7,866 nucleotides of DNA from NCBI GenBank assembly GCA_016198605.1, contig JACQIG010000077.1, forward strand, positions 1-7,866, written 5' to 3'. The notes below the pieces were generated by a model. It was not told the origin of the DNA. It saw only the letters and a list, made by a program, of their open reading frames with translations, and ran no database searches. This DNA is from Candidatus Aenigmatarchaeota archaeon. GTDB lineage: Archaea; Aenigmatarchaeota; Aenigmatarchaeia; QMZP01. Shown one piece after another: positions 1-5,804 of the stretch (position 1 is the first letter of the stretch; every line of letters starts with the position of its first letter). The position numbers and the translations under genes are program-made.

Positions 1-10
1 AACTCATAGT

Positions 11-313
11 ATGGCAAAAAGAGTGATTATACGTGAAACAGAAACAAGCAATACATATGGACCCTACAGTCAAGATGTTTCTGCAACATTCTTTGCGGTC
101 ATAGCCGGAAAGAAAGTTGCATATTTCACAAGTACAAACATCTCCAGGGACGGTGTATATACAGGGGTCATAGTGGAGGGAGTTGTCGTATCGGGCCAAT
201 ATCGTACAGAAGATTGTAAACTGGCTGTAGATGTTGAACCAATTACTGGCCCTAAATTCAAAAGCAAAGTAATAAAAGAACTTGGACGCGAAGGAACGGT
301 TAACATCTTCTAA
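11..313 (+). CDS. Hypothetical protein, 100 aa, not recognised
   Basis: I do not recognise this protein. It is 100 residues with no signal peptide or membrane segment. Alternating hydrophobic stretches (around residues 25-45 and 50-65) suggest a mostly beta fold, and it has a single Cys near residue 68. The start is uncertain. Only 10 bases precede the ATG, they contain no in-frame stop and no ribosome binding site, so the gene could begin before the window. GC is about 44 percent over positions 61-240, clearly below the cca-dnaG part of the window, which may mean recent transfer or a fast-evolving gene. It ends with a TAA in the same frame as the next small gene, and that frame stays open afterwards. 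The protein-like composition supports a real gene, but no function can be given. Confidence 0.6.
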   Translation: MAKRVIIRETETSNTYGPYSQDVSATFFAVIAGKKVAYFTSTNISRDGVYTGVIVEGVVVSGQYRTEDCKLAVDVEPITGPKFKSKVIKELGREGTVNIF

Positions 314-418
314 ATTACGGGGTTGGGTGGGAAGCTGTATCCAGCAAGGGCAACCAGGCCCCCAAACATCCCGCATGGTGGGGCGGATAAGGCGAAAGAC
401 GTATTCCAGCCAGGCAGG

Positions 419-427
419 TTTAAATAT
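419..427 (+). promoter_or_regulatory. TATA box for the small gene at 452
   Basis: TTTAAATAT starts 33 nt before the ATG at 452. Other genes in this window have the same type of box 28-31 nt before their start codons, so transcription should begin within about two bases of 452. This is the main reason for choosing that start. Confidence 0.55.
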
Positions 428-429
428 GG

Positions 430-448
430 GCAATTGCATCAGCAATTG
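430..448. promoter_or_regulatory. Palindromic operator-like site at the transcription start
   Basis: CAATTGC (431-437) and GCAATTG (442-448) are perfect 7-base inverted arms separated by ATCA. The motif GCAATTGC is itself self-complementary, so the site also reads as a direct repeat 12 nt apart. It lies immediately downstream of the TATA box and covers the expected transcription start, the usual place for an archaeal repressor to block polymerase. The regulator is unknown. Confidence 0.45.
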
Positions 449-451
449 GAT

Positions 452-748
452 ATGGCAGCTGAAAGGTCAATGAAATACGACCCCGAAAAGCTGTATGATG
501 TTCTGGAAGGAAGGAGATGCAAGGTGTCAGCCTCCCTTGAGGCCGGATACGTGGGGGACCTGGAAGGCTTTGCCGTCTACCGCGGCTCGCACAAGAACGG
601 CACTGATCTTATAGCCGTAAAGGGCAATACAGTTCTAAGTGCCGTCAGGTACCTGCCGATAAGCGAAGACTGGTATGTCGCAGGCGGGGAACCTGCAATA
701 AATGATATGCTGACAGAAGCTGTGGAAAGCAAAAGAATACGGCTATAA
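452..748 (+). CDS. Hypothetical protein, 98 aa, not recognised
   Basis: This is an unrecognised small soluble protein of 98 residues, with no membrane segment or signal peptide. A charged N-terminus is followed by an alternating, probably alpha/beta segment (about residues 20-75) and a short charged C-terminal helix. The ATG at 452 was chosen because it sits where a leaderless transcript from the TATA box at 419 would begin. A second ATG at 470, preceded by a weak GAAAGGTC, would give a 92-residue protein, and a TTG at 323 would give 141 residues but would place the promoter inside the gene. The stop codon (746-748) overlaps the stop of the opposing cca gene, so the two genes converge with a 6-nt overlap. 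The palindrome over the promoter suggests regulated expression. Function unknown. Confidence 0.62.
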   Translation: MAAERSMKYDPEKLYDVLEGRRCKVSASLEAGYVGDLEGFAVYRGSHKNGTDLIAVKGNTVLSAVRYLPISEDWYVAGGEPAINDMLTEAVESKRIRL

Positions 749-2131
749 TGGCCTGACCTCTTTCTCCAGGTAATCCCCCAAGAACGCCAGGAAACCTCCC
801 TCCTTGATGCCTGCCATTTTCCCGTCCCTCAGGATGGAGAACTTCTTGGAAACAGATTCCGCTATATAGGACGGAATTCCCTTGGCCCTCAATTCCGCCT
901 GCGGTCCTGTAAGGCTGTCCCTGAGCTTCCCCTCTGCCGTCCTGAAGGGCCTTGGCACCTCAGCAACCCAGTAGTCATTCTCTATATACAACCTCCCGCT
1001 CTTGTATTTTGCCGTGAATTCCTTCACGTGCTTTCCCGCGAATATCCTGGGCCCGACCAGCTTCCTTATGGCCGGCAGCTCCCATGTCTCCATCTCCAGC
1101 AGCATGCAGCTAAGGCGGTCGCCAGACCACACGCCCCAGCCAAGAACGCGGAACTCATATTCCTCCAGTATGTTGCTGATCCTCTGCGCCGCGCGCCTCA
1201 TCTGCGGCCACAGGATGTCCTCCAGCACCCCAGGCCTCTGGAATGTCAGGAGCAGAAACCGCGTCTTCCTGTTATTCATTATTTTTCTTAGTATGACAGG
1301 ATTTACTTTCCCCTTTTCTCTAAAGAAAAATCCAACGGAAGGCTTCTTCGCGAACCCCCTGCAGAGCATGGCAAACCGCATGAAATTCTCATGCGACATG
1401 ACAGCAGCCACGTTCCTGTTGTGGTCCACCGGGTCTATTACAACAAGGGGATGGTTCCTGAATGCCGCAGGCTTCTCCTTATGGTATCCCTTCAAATCAA
1501 TATACTCACCTGGATTCCATCCTGAGGCTTTGGAGGCGAGGTTCCTGAAAGACCCGTATTTCACTATAAGTATCTCGCACAGGTACCCGGAGAACCCAAG
1601 CACCTTCATGTCGGAGCCATAGAGCTTATTGCACTTGAGGAACTGCTTCAGCAACCTTACTTCCCCAGAGGCCTCTTTTTTCAGGTTCTGCAGGATCCAC
1701 TGGTTATGGAAGGGAGTCCTGTCAACAGCAGATTTAATGTCCGTTGCCTTCTCCAGCTTGTAGCATGGCACGATATCCACGTCATAACCGTCAACCTTCG
1801 CCCTGACATAGGGGTGCTCCGCATAAGCAATGACGTGGCTCCCGCCAACCCTCCTGGCTATCTCCTTCCCAATCTCCAGCCCCTTCCTCTCCAGGTCTTC
1901 CCTTGTGGTCTCCTCCGGGAACATTATGAACAGGTCAAACTCCTTCTTGTCCCTCATCCATGTGTCCCTCAGCAGGCTCCCCGCCAGGGTGTAGCCCAGC
2001 CCCTCAGGTTGCAGGACCTTCTCGGCCGCAGAAACAACCCTGCCCTTTATGTAGCCCATCTGCTCCTGCTCTTTTCCCGTGGGTGTTATTTTCCTGAGGA
2101 CTGACTGGAGAAGGGAGTCTGTCTTGTCCAT
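743..2131 (-). CDS. cca: CCA-adding enzyme (tRNA nucleotidyltransferase, archaeal class I)
   Basis: This enzyme adds or repairs the CCA tail at the tRNA 3' end from CTP and ATP in the cytoplasm, without a nucleic-acid template. At 462 residues it is slightly longer than the roughly 440 residues usual for archaeal enzymes. The nucleotidyltransferase head has GS at 51-52, then the catalytic carboxylates E64 and D66 in the EFDLF segment, and the third carboxylate D119 in VDIVPCYK. The signature SAVDRTPFHNQW follows at about 134-145 and GFSGYLCE near 200. The C-terminal half matches the body and tail domains that grip the tRNA. The ATG at 2131 is preferred over the upstream ATG at 2209, because a TATA box lies 31 nt before 2131 and the extra 26 residues would cross the promoter. 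All catalytic residues are present, so it should be active. It is divergent from the cupin gene and convergent with the 98-residue gene. Confidence 0.97.
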   Translation of the reverse strand: MDKTDSLLQSVLRKITPTGKEQEQMGYIKGRVVSAAEKVLQPEGLGYTLAGSLLRDTWMRDKKEFDLFIMFPEETTREDLERKGLEIGKEIARRVGGSHVIAYAEHPYVRAKVDGYDVDIVPCYKLEKATDIKSAVDRTPFHNQWILQNLKKEASGEVRLLKQFLKCNKLYGSDMKVLGFSGYLCEILIVKYGSFRNLASKASGWNPGEYIDLKGYHKEKPAAFRNHPLVVIDPVDHNRNVAAVMSHENFMRFAMLCRGFAKKPSVGFFFREKGKVNPVILRKIMNNRKTRFLLLTFQRPGVLEDILWPQMRRAAQRISNILEEYEFRVLGWGVWSGDRLSCMLLEMETWELPAIRKLVGPRIFAGKHVKEFTAKYKSGRLYIENDYWVAEVPRPFRTAEGKLRDSLTGPQAELRAKGIPSYIAESVSKKFSILRDGKMAGIKEGGFLAFLGDYLEKEVRPL

Positions 2132-2154
2132 TGGATTATATTTGTATGTAGAGG

Positions 2155-2162
2155 ATATTAAA
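2155..2162 (-). promoter_or_regulatory. TATA box of cca
   Basis: TTTAATAT on the minus strand begins 31 nt upstream of the cca ATG at 2131, the spacing expected for a leaderless archaeal transcript. It shares the 107-base divergent region with the cupin promoter. Confidence 0.6.
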
Positions 2163-2195
2163 TTGCTCCAAAACCCAGGGACAAAGATATGAAAG

Positions 2196-2206
2196 TTTAT
2201 ATAAAA
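2196..2206 (+). promoter_or_regulatory. TATA box of the cupin gene
   Basis: TTTATATAAAA is a near-consensus archaeal box A. It predicts transcription starting at about 2224-2227, giving a leader of some 12-15 nt, just long enough to contain the ribosome binding site that follows. Confidence 0.65.
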
Positions 2207-2223
2207 CAATTGAGATACTATTA

Positions 2224-2232
2224 GGTGAGGTG
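2224..2232 (+). promoter_or_regulatory. Ribosome binding site of the cupin gene
   Basis: GGTGAGGTG contains GAGGTG (2227-2232), complementary to the 16S rRNA 3' end and 6 nt before the ATG at 2239. It fixes that start. It is one of only two clear Shine-Dalgarno sites in the window, because most genes here look leaderless. Confidence 0.7.
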
Positions 2233-2238
2233 TGACTA

Positions 2239-2610
2239 ATGGGCAAGATTGAAGTAAGGAATTTCAAGTCCCCAGATGAGGTAAGGACATTTGAAAGGGG
2301 GAAAGTGGAGCTGGTAAAGATCGGCGGCGCTATGGTAGGCAAGGCGACTTTTGAGCCGGGGTGGAAGTGGTCAAAGCACGTAAAGCCGCTGGCCAAGACA
2401 AAAAGCTGCGAGGCGCCGCATTTCCAATATCACCTTTCCGGGACGCTCCACGCGGTAATGGACGATGGCACGGAAAAGGACATCAGGGCGGGGGAAGTCT
2501 CCTCGCTGTCAACCGGGCATGACGCATGGGTAGTGGGCAAAGAGCCCGTGGTAGTCGTGGATTTCCAGGGAATGGTTGACTATGCGAGGCAGTCTGCCAG
2601 GAAAAAATAA
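2239..2610 (+). CDS. Small single-domain cupin protein
   Basis: This is a 123-residue protein made of one cupin beta-barrel. The first cupin motif region is FEPGWKWSKHVKP (residues 38-50), and the conserved CEAPHFQYHLSG block follows at 57-68. The sequence then runs through HAVMDDGTE (71-79) to the second motif STGHDAWVVG (91-100). H47, H61, H65, H71 and H94 are candidate metal ligands. This variety of cupin is widespread as a stand-alone protein in bacteria and archaea. Its substrate is generally unknown, so an enzyme or small-molecule sensor role cannot be separated here. It has its own promoter and Shine-Dalgarno site. It is followed after 58 bases by the CBS-domain gene on the same strand, and the two could be co-transcribed. 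The domain assignment is firm and the function is not. Confidence 0.88.
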   Translation: MGKIEVRNFKSPDEVRTFERGKVELVKIGGAMVGKATFEPGWKWSKHVKPLAKTKSCEAPHFQYHLSGTLHAVMDDGTEKDIRAGEVSSLSTGHDAWVVGKEPVVVVDFQGMVDYARQSARKK

Positions 2611-2625
2611 GCTGTGAGCCAAACC

Positions 2626-2631
2626 TTATAT
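2626..2631 (+). promoter_or_regulatory. Possible TATA box of the CBS-domain gene
   Basis: TTATAT lies 43 nt before the ATG at 2669 and would give a leader of roughly 12-15 nt. A second AT-rich box (AATATAT, 2646-2652) is only 23 nt from the ATG. Which is used, or whether the gene is read from the cupin promoter, cannot be settled by eye. Confidence 0.35.
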
Positions 2632-2668
2632 CCCTTCCCGCCAACAATATATCATCGCTTCTGATCTT

Positions 2669-3523
2669 ATGCCGCGGCTGGGAATAAGGATGGAGAAGTA
2701 TCTTGACCCTGGGGCGCCTGCCCTTAGCATTTCCTCCAAGGCAATCCTCCACTGCAGGGAGGACCAGCCCGTCGGGGATGTCATACCGCTCATGCTGCAG
2801 AACCACAGGAGGCTGCCAGTCATAAGCCAGACGGGGAAATACTTCCGCGGGGTTGTTTCCAGCTCTGACATCCTGGACTTCCTTGGGGCGGGCGAAAAAT
2901 ACCTCATTTACAGGACAAGGTTTGATGGCCTGGCCATGCCCGTTGGAAGGATAATATCCCAAGCTGCCCCGTTGGCAGAAAACCATACCATACTGGAAGC
3001 CCTGCGCCACTTCAGGCTCCATGGGAAAGGGTTCCACCCGGTACTTGAGAACAGGAAAATAGCAGGCGTGGTCACCGAATGGGACTTCGTTAAGCACATA
3101 AACAAGCCTACTGGGGTTAAAGTCAGCGAGGCAATGACCCAGAAGCCAGTCTTCCTTAGGGAGCATGACACCGTGCTTGAAGCCGGCAAGGCAATGGTGA
3201 GGGGAGGCTACAGGCGGCTGCCGGTGGTTTCAGGCCCTAGCAAGAAGGGTTCAGCCCAGCAAAGGCTTGCGGGCATAGCTACCCCCAGGGACATCCTGCG
3301 GCACCTCTCAAGGGCAAAGAGGCTTGGCAGGCTGCCCAGGGAGAGGACTCCGGTAAGCCACGCAATGAACCCGCACGTAATCACGATAACACCCGAAAAG
3401 GACGTATACGAGGCCGTTATGCTGATGGGCGCGCACAGGGTCAACTGCCTCCCCGTAGTGAACCAGCATAACGGGCTTGCGGGCATAATAACAGAGAAGG
3501 ACATACTGGATGCCATGCATTGA
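2669..3523 (+). CDS. Four-CBS-domain (double Bateman module) protein
   Basis: This 284-residue protein is built almost wholly of four CBS motifs, at about residues 20-72, 88-144, 150-213 and 228-284. Each ends in the typical G-V/I-(V/I/A)-(S/T) plus D-I/F helix: GVVSSSDIL, GVVTEWDF, GIATPRDIL and GIITEKDIL. Paired CBS motifs form Bateman modules that usually bind adenosine nucleotides (AMP, ATP, S-adenosylmethionine) and pass on energy or metabolite status. No enzymatic or DNA-binding domain is fused, so it is probably a stand-alone ligand sensor acting on a partner protein. An insert of about ten residues (around 189-199, PSKKGSAQQ) lies in the third motif. The ATG at 2669 is tentative; M8 (2690) is an alternative that loses no domain. 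The gene lies between the cupin gene and the Toprim/dnaG pair. The target is unknown. Confidence 0.93.
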   Translation: MPRLGIRMEKYLDPGAPALSISSKAILHCREDQPVGDVIPLMLQNHRRLPVISQTGKYFRGVVSSSDILDFLGAGEKYLIYRTRFDGLAMPVGRIISQAAPLAENHTILEALRHFRLHGKGFHPVLENRKIAGVVTEWDFVKHINKPTGVKVSEAMTQKPVFLREHDTVLEAGKAMVRGGYRRLPVVSGPSKKGSAQQRLAGIATPRDILRHLSRAKRLGRLPRERTPVSHAMNPHVITITPEKDVYEAVMLMGAHRVNCLPVVNQHNGLAGIITEKDILDAMH

Positions 3524-3536
3524 GCGTGCGGAATAG

Positions 3537-3542
3537 TATAAA
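3537..3542 (+). promoter_or_regulatory. TATA box of the Toprim/dnaG operon
   Basis: TATAAA within GTATAAAC lies 25 nt before the ATG at 3562 but only 19 nt before the ATG at 3556. The spacing favours 3562 as the true start. The site separates the Toprim-dnaG pair from the CBS gene. Confidence 0.45.
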
Positions 3543-3561
3543 CATATGGTAGTTAATGGAT

Positions 3562-4029
3562 ATGCCACTGAAGACCATTGAAAGGAATCCGGTTGGTTTT
3601 GCCAGGCTCATTGATGAGCTGAAGGAAACAACGGCGATAGTCGAAGGCGTGAGGGATGAGAGGGCTTTAAAAACCCTGGGCATCAATAAGATAGTAAGGA
3701 TAAGCGGCAAACCTTTAGTCACCGTTGTGGAGCAAATAGCCTGCTCCGGTGAGCCATCAAAAGTCGTGATACTTACCGATTTCGACAGGAAAGGGCGCGC
3801 CATTGCAGCCCGCCTAAGGGCGTTGCTTGAACTGCGCCGCATACCTGTTGACATGAGGCTGAGGAACATGCTTATGCAATACGGCAAAGGCAGGATTGAA
3901 GACTTCAACGGCATTGCCAGGTTTGCTTATATAGGAGAAGGTGATGGTCATGGCGAAGCTTGCGCCGACTTCAATAAAGTACATAATAAAAGCGCACATA
4001 AAGGCCAATGGGGTAGTGGAAAAGCCTGA
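3562..4029 (+). CDS. Stand-alone small Toprim-domain protein (UPF0292-like)
   Basis: This is a 155-residue protein containing a single Toprim fold, the metal-binding domain of DnaG primases, topoisomerases and OLD nucleases. The Toprim glutamate is E28 in AIVEGVRDE and the DxD is D73/D75 in ILTDFDRKG. The SGKPL segment at 49-53 lies between them. The recognisable domain ends near residue 127. From about residue 130 the frame overlaps dnaG and the tail (rich in N, H, K and G) does not look conserved. Archaeal members are usually about 120-140 residues, so the tail is probably an accidental extension after loss of the original stop. The ATG at 3562 is preferred for its TATA spacing; 3556 adds two residues. 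Adjacency to dnaG suggests a nucleic-acid role, but none is known to me for this family. It has no primase zinc or helicase-binding domain. Confidence 0.82.
   Translation: MPLKTIERNPVGFARLIDELKETTAIVEGVRDERALKTLGINKIVRISGKPLVTVVEQIACSGEPSKVVILTDFDRKGRAIAARLRALLELRRIPVDMRLRNMLMQYGKGRIEDFNGIARFAYIGEGDGHGEACADFNKVHNKSAHKGQWGSGKA
3939..3945 (+). promoter_or_regulatory. Ribosome binding site of dnaG
   Basis: AGGTGAT matches the complement of the archaeal 16S rRNA 3' end over seven bases, and its GGTG core (3940-3943) ends 6 nt before the ATG at 3950. An earlier GGAG (3934-3937) could serve the ATG at 3944. Translation of dnaG therefore starts internally on the Toprim message. Confidence 0.65.
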
Positions 4030-5332
4030 CGTGATAGGCGCGCTGTTCGGGCAGACTGAGGGGCTTTTGGGGCCCGACCTGGATTTGCGCGAGCTCCAGA
4101 GGACAGGAAGGATAGGAAGGATCGAGGTCAACATCAAGTCCGAAGGCGGGGATTCCGAAGGGGAGGTAATAATACCCTCCTCGCTTGATTCTGCGGAGAC
4201 ATCCCTGATAGCGGCCACGCTGGAAACCATAGACAGGGTTGGCCCCTGCACCGCCGAGATAAAGCTGATAGGGGTGGAGGACACCAGGCAGGTCAAGAGG
4301 CAGTTCGTTGTGGAGAAGGCTAAGGACATACTGAAAAACCTCATGGAATCAGGCGGCCAGGACTCCTCTGAAATTTCTGAGCACATAAAGGAGTCCATAC
4401 GGGTGGATGAAATAACAAGCCATAACGGCTGCCCTGCCGGGCCCGGGCTGATGGACTCCGATGAGATAATAGTCGTTGAGGGCAGGGCTGACGTGGTCAA
4501 CCTGCTCAAGCATGGGATAAGGAACACCATTGCCATAGAGGGGACATCCGTGCCGCAGGCCGTGGCAGACCTCACAAGGGAGAAGATTGTCACGGCTTTC
4601 GTGGATGGCGACCGCGGCGGGAAGCTGATAATGAAGGAGCTGATGCAGAAGGGCGAGGTGGACTTCGTGGCGGTGGCGCCCATTGGGAAGGAGGTTGAGG
4701 AGCTCGCCAAGAAGGAGATATTCAAGGCCCTGAGGGACAAGGTGACGATAGAGAAATACAAGGCCGAAGAGCTTGGCAGGCCCCCCAGGCAGAGGCGCGG
4801 CTACAGGTCAGGCGACTACAGGCCCACCGATAGGCCTCCCGCGGCCGGCAGGCGCTTTGAGCCGCAGTTCAGGACAGCCGAGCGGGTGTTTGAGTCCACG
4901 GCAGGCATTCCCCGCGAGGGCCGCTATGAATTTGCGGCTGCCGAGAGGCAGCAGGAAGGCCGTGGCAGGCGCGAAGGGAGGTTTGACAGGAGGCGGGAGC
5001 CGAGGTTTGACAGGGAAGACAGGCCCCCGAGGGCTCCAATGAGCCCGGAGCAGATGGAGATATTCAGGTCCTCGCTGGAAGAGCTGGTCGGCAGCCGGGC
5101 CGCGTGCATATTCAACGAGCAGGGGGAGCTCCTGGGCAGGGTCCCCGTGACAGAGCTGGTGAACACAATCAGGACCGTGGAGAAGCCGTTCGCAGTGGTA
5201 TTTGACGGCAGGGTTGACGCCGAGCTGGAGGCAGTTGCGCGCAAGTCAGGCGTGAAATTCCTCGTGGGCATGGAGAAGGACGCTCTCAGGTCATCAATAG
5301 GCATATTGTCAAGGGAGGACCTGGAGAAGTAA
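3950..5332 (+). CDS. dnaG: Archaeal DnaG (Toprim-domain, exosome-associated primase homologue)
   Basis: This is a 460-residue archaeal DnaG. In archaea this protein is a subunit of the RNA exosome, held through Csl4, and favours A-rich RNA; weak primase activity has also been reported. The N-terminal signature covers residues 7-60 (YIIKAHIKANGVVEKPD, GALFGQTEGLL, LDLRELQRTGRIGRIEV). The Toprim domain runs from about 170 to 255, with E177 in VVEG and D219/D221 in FVDGDRGG. A long Arg/Pro/Gly-rich linker (about 277-363) follows, then a C-terminal domain from 364 to 460. The linker has about 25 Arg and no Lys and repeats FDR and REGR motifs, so it is probably disordered and RNA-binding. The ATG at 3950 was chosen by its ribosome binding site and the usual MAK start; GTG 3941 and ATG 3944 are in frame. 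It overlaps the Toprim gene by 80 nt and is probably co-transcribed with it. Confidence 0.96.
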   Translation: MAKLAPTSIKYIIKAHIKANGVVEKPDVIGALFGQTEGLLGPDLDLRELQRTGRIGRIEVNIKSEGGDSEGEVIIPSSLDSAETSLIAATLETIDRVGPCTAEIKLIGVEDTRQVKRQFVVEKAKDILKNLMESGGQDSSEISEHIKESIRVDEITSHNGCPAGPGLMDSDEIIVVEGRADVVNLLKHGIRNTIAIEGTSVPQAVADLTREKIVTAFVDGDRGGKLIMKELMQKGEVDFVAVAPIGKEVEELAKKEIFKALRDKVTIEKYKAEELGRPPRQRRGYRSGDYRPTDRPPAAGRRFEPQFRTAERVFESTAGIPREGRYEFAAAERQQEGRGRREGRFDRRREPRFDREDRPPRAPMSPEQMEIFRSSLEELVGSRAACIFNEQGELLGRVPVTELVNTIRTVEKPFAVVFDGRVDAELEAVARKSGVKFLVGMEKDALRSSIGILSREDLEK

Positions 5333-5334
5333 AG

Positions 5335-5342
5335 CTTATAAG
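5335..5342 (+). promoter_or_regulatory. TATA box of the 125-residue gene
   Basis: CTTATAAG places its TTATAA 28 nt before the ATG at 5364, consistent with a leaderless transcript independent of dnaG. A second box, TTTATA at 5344-5349, is too close (20 nt). Confidence 0.5.
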
Positions 5343-5363
5343 ATTTATAGTCAAATCCTGCAT

Positions 5364-5741
5364 ATGGCAACGCAGCGAGAGAATATAACAAGGCTGTTTA
5401 CTAATGTAGGGATAGATTATATAGAGGCGGGTATCGCAACATTTGAGCTGCACGATGGCCATGATGTCCATGCATTCTACAGGCTGATAAAAGAGCCTGG
5501 CAAAGTCATCCATGTGCAGGGCTACCCTGGCATGAGCGTTGGTGAGAAAGCCAGGGTGTGGGCCAGGCTGATGGATTACGGCAGGATGGCGGAGATAAGG
5601 GCAAGCGGAGGCGTTTCAATAGGCAATGAGCACGAGGCAACAGTGCAGAACTTCCCCAATTTTGCAATAGGCGTAGAAATACCCTACTCTTCCAAAAAGC
5701 TAAAAGAGCTGCTGGCAGAAAACGTGCCTGAATTGAGATGA
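5364..5741 (+). CDS. Hypothetical protein after dnaG, 125 aa, His-rich segment
   Basis: I do not recognise this family. It is a soluble protein of 125 residues with no signal or membrane segment. An N-terminal helix is followed by a strand containing H30, H33 and H36 in a HxxHxxH arrangement (ELHDGHDVHAF), which could bind a metal but could equally be chance. The middle (50-75) includes YPGMSVGEKARVWARL, which looks like a turn plus an amphipathic helix. The segment 80-108 has GGVSIGNEHEATVQ and FAIGVEIPY, suggesting beta strands, and a Lys-rich helix closes the protein. The ATG at 5364 is set by a TATA box 28 nt upstream. The gene begins 31 nt after dnaG on the same strand. The composition is protein-like throughout, so the gene is probably real, but no function is proposed. 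Confidence 0.7.
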   Translation: MATQRENITRLFTNVGIDYIEAGIATFELHDGHDVHAFYRLIKEPGKVIHVQGYPGMSVGEKARVWARLMDYGRMAEIRASGGVSIGNEHEATVQNFPNFAIGVEIPYSSKKLKELLAENVPELR

Positions 5742-5773
5742 TTATGGCCAGTGGGCCTAACCAAGGAACAGAG

Positions 5774-5781
5774 ATTTATAA
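5774..5781 (+). promoter_or_regulatory. TATA box of the SDR gene
   Basis: ATTTATAA, with TTTATA starting 30 nt before the ATG at 5805, shows that the in-frame GTG at 5751 is not the start, because a protein from 5751 would span its own promoter. Confidence 0.6.
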
Positions 5782-5804
5782 CTTCCCCCAATGTTATAGT
5801 TATT

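Larger units (their letters stand above)
314..451. other. GC-rich intergenic segment with two possible hairpins
   Basis: This gap between the two small genes holds two inverted repeats visible by eye. In the first, GGTTG at 321-325 pairs with CAACC at 351-355, enclosing GCTG (334-337) and CAGC (342-345) around a TATC loop. In the second, GCCCC at 358-362 pairs with GGGGC at 380-384, with CAT/ATG (367-369 and 375-377) inside. No tRNA T-arm, C/D box pair or convincing H/ACA layout was found. The frame of the downstream gene is open through it, but the translation (rich in G, P, R and Q) does not look like a conserved protein. It may be a structured untranslated RNA or terminator region, or simply GC-rich spacer. 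Confidence 0.3.

Noticed and set aside
1002..1622. 206-codon plus-strand frame opposite cca
   Set aside because: It is antisense to the conserved middle of cca and the translation has no recognisable family or start signal.
2161..2211. AATTG and CAATT as an inverted repeat between the cca and cupin promoters
   Set aside because: The arms are only five bases, AT-rich and about 40 bases apart, which is expected by chance.
3601..3640. TGATGA and CTGA resembling C/D box RNA motifs
   Set aside because: The boxes are adjacent, with no guide-length spacer, and lie inside the Toprim coding sequence.
3926..3933. TTATATA box just before dnaG as a separate promoter
   Set aside because: Using the 28-31 nt spacing seen elsewhere, transcription would begin at about 3955, after the dnaG start codon. 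The ribosome binding site there also implies an upstream message.
4773..5042. Open frame inside the dnaG linker in another frame (Gly/Pro/Ala-rich)
   Set aside because: It is an open-frame side effect of GC-rich, Arg-rich codons; it has no promoter or ribosome site of its own and low-complexity content.
5751..5804. N-terminal extension of the SDR from a GTG at 5751
   Set aside because: The extra 18 residues do not match SDR N-termini and would cover the TATA box at 5774-5781. The fold begins normally at 5805.
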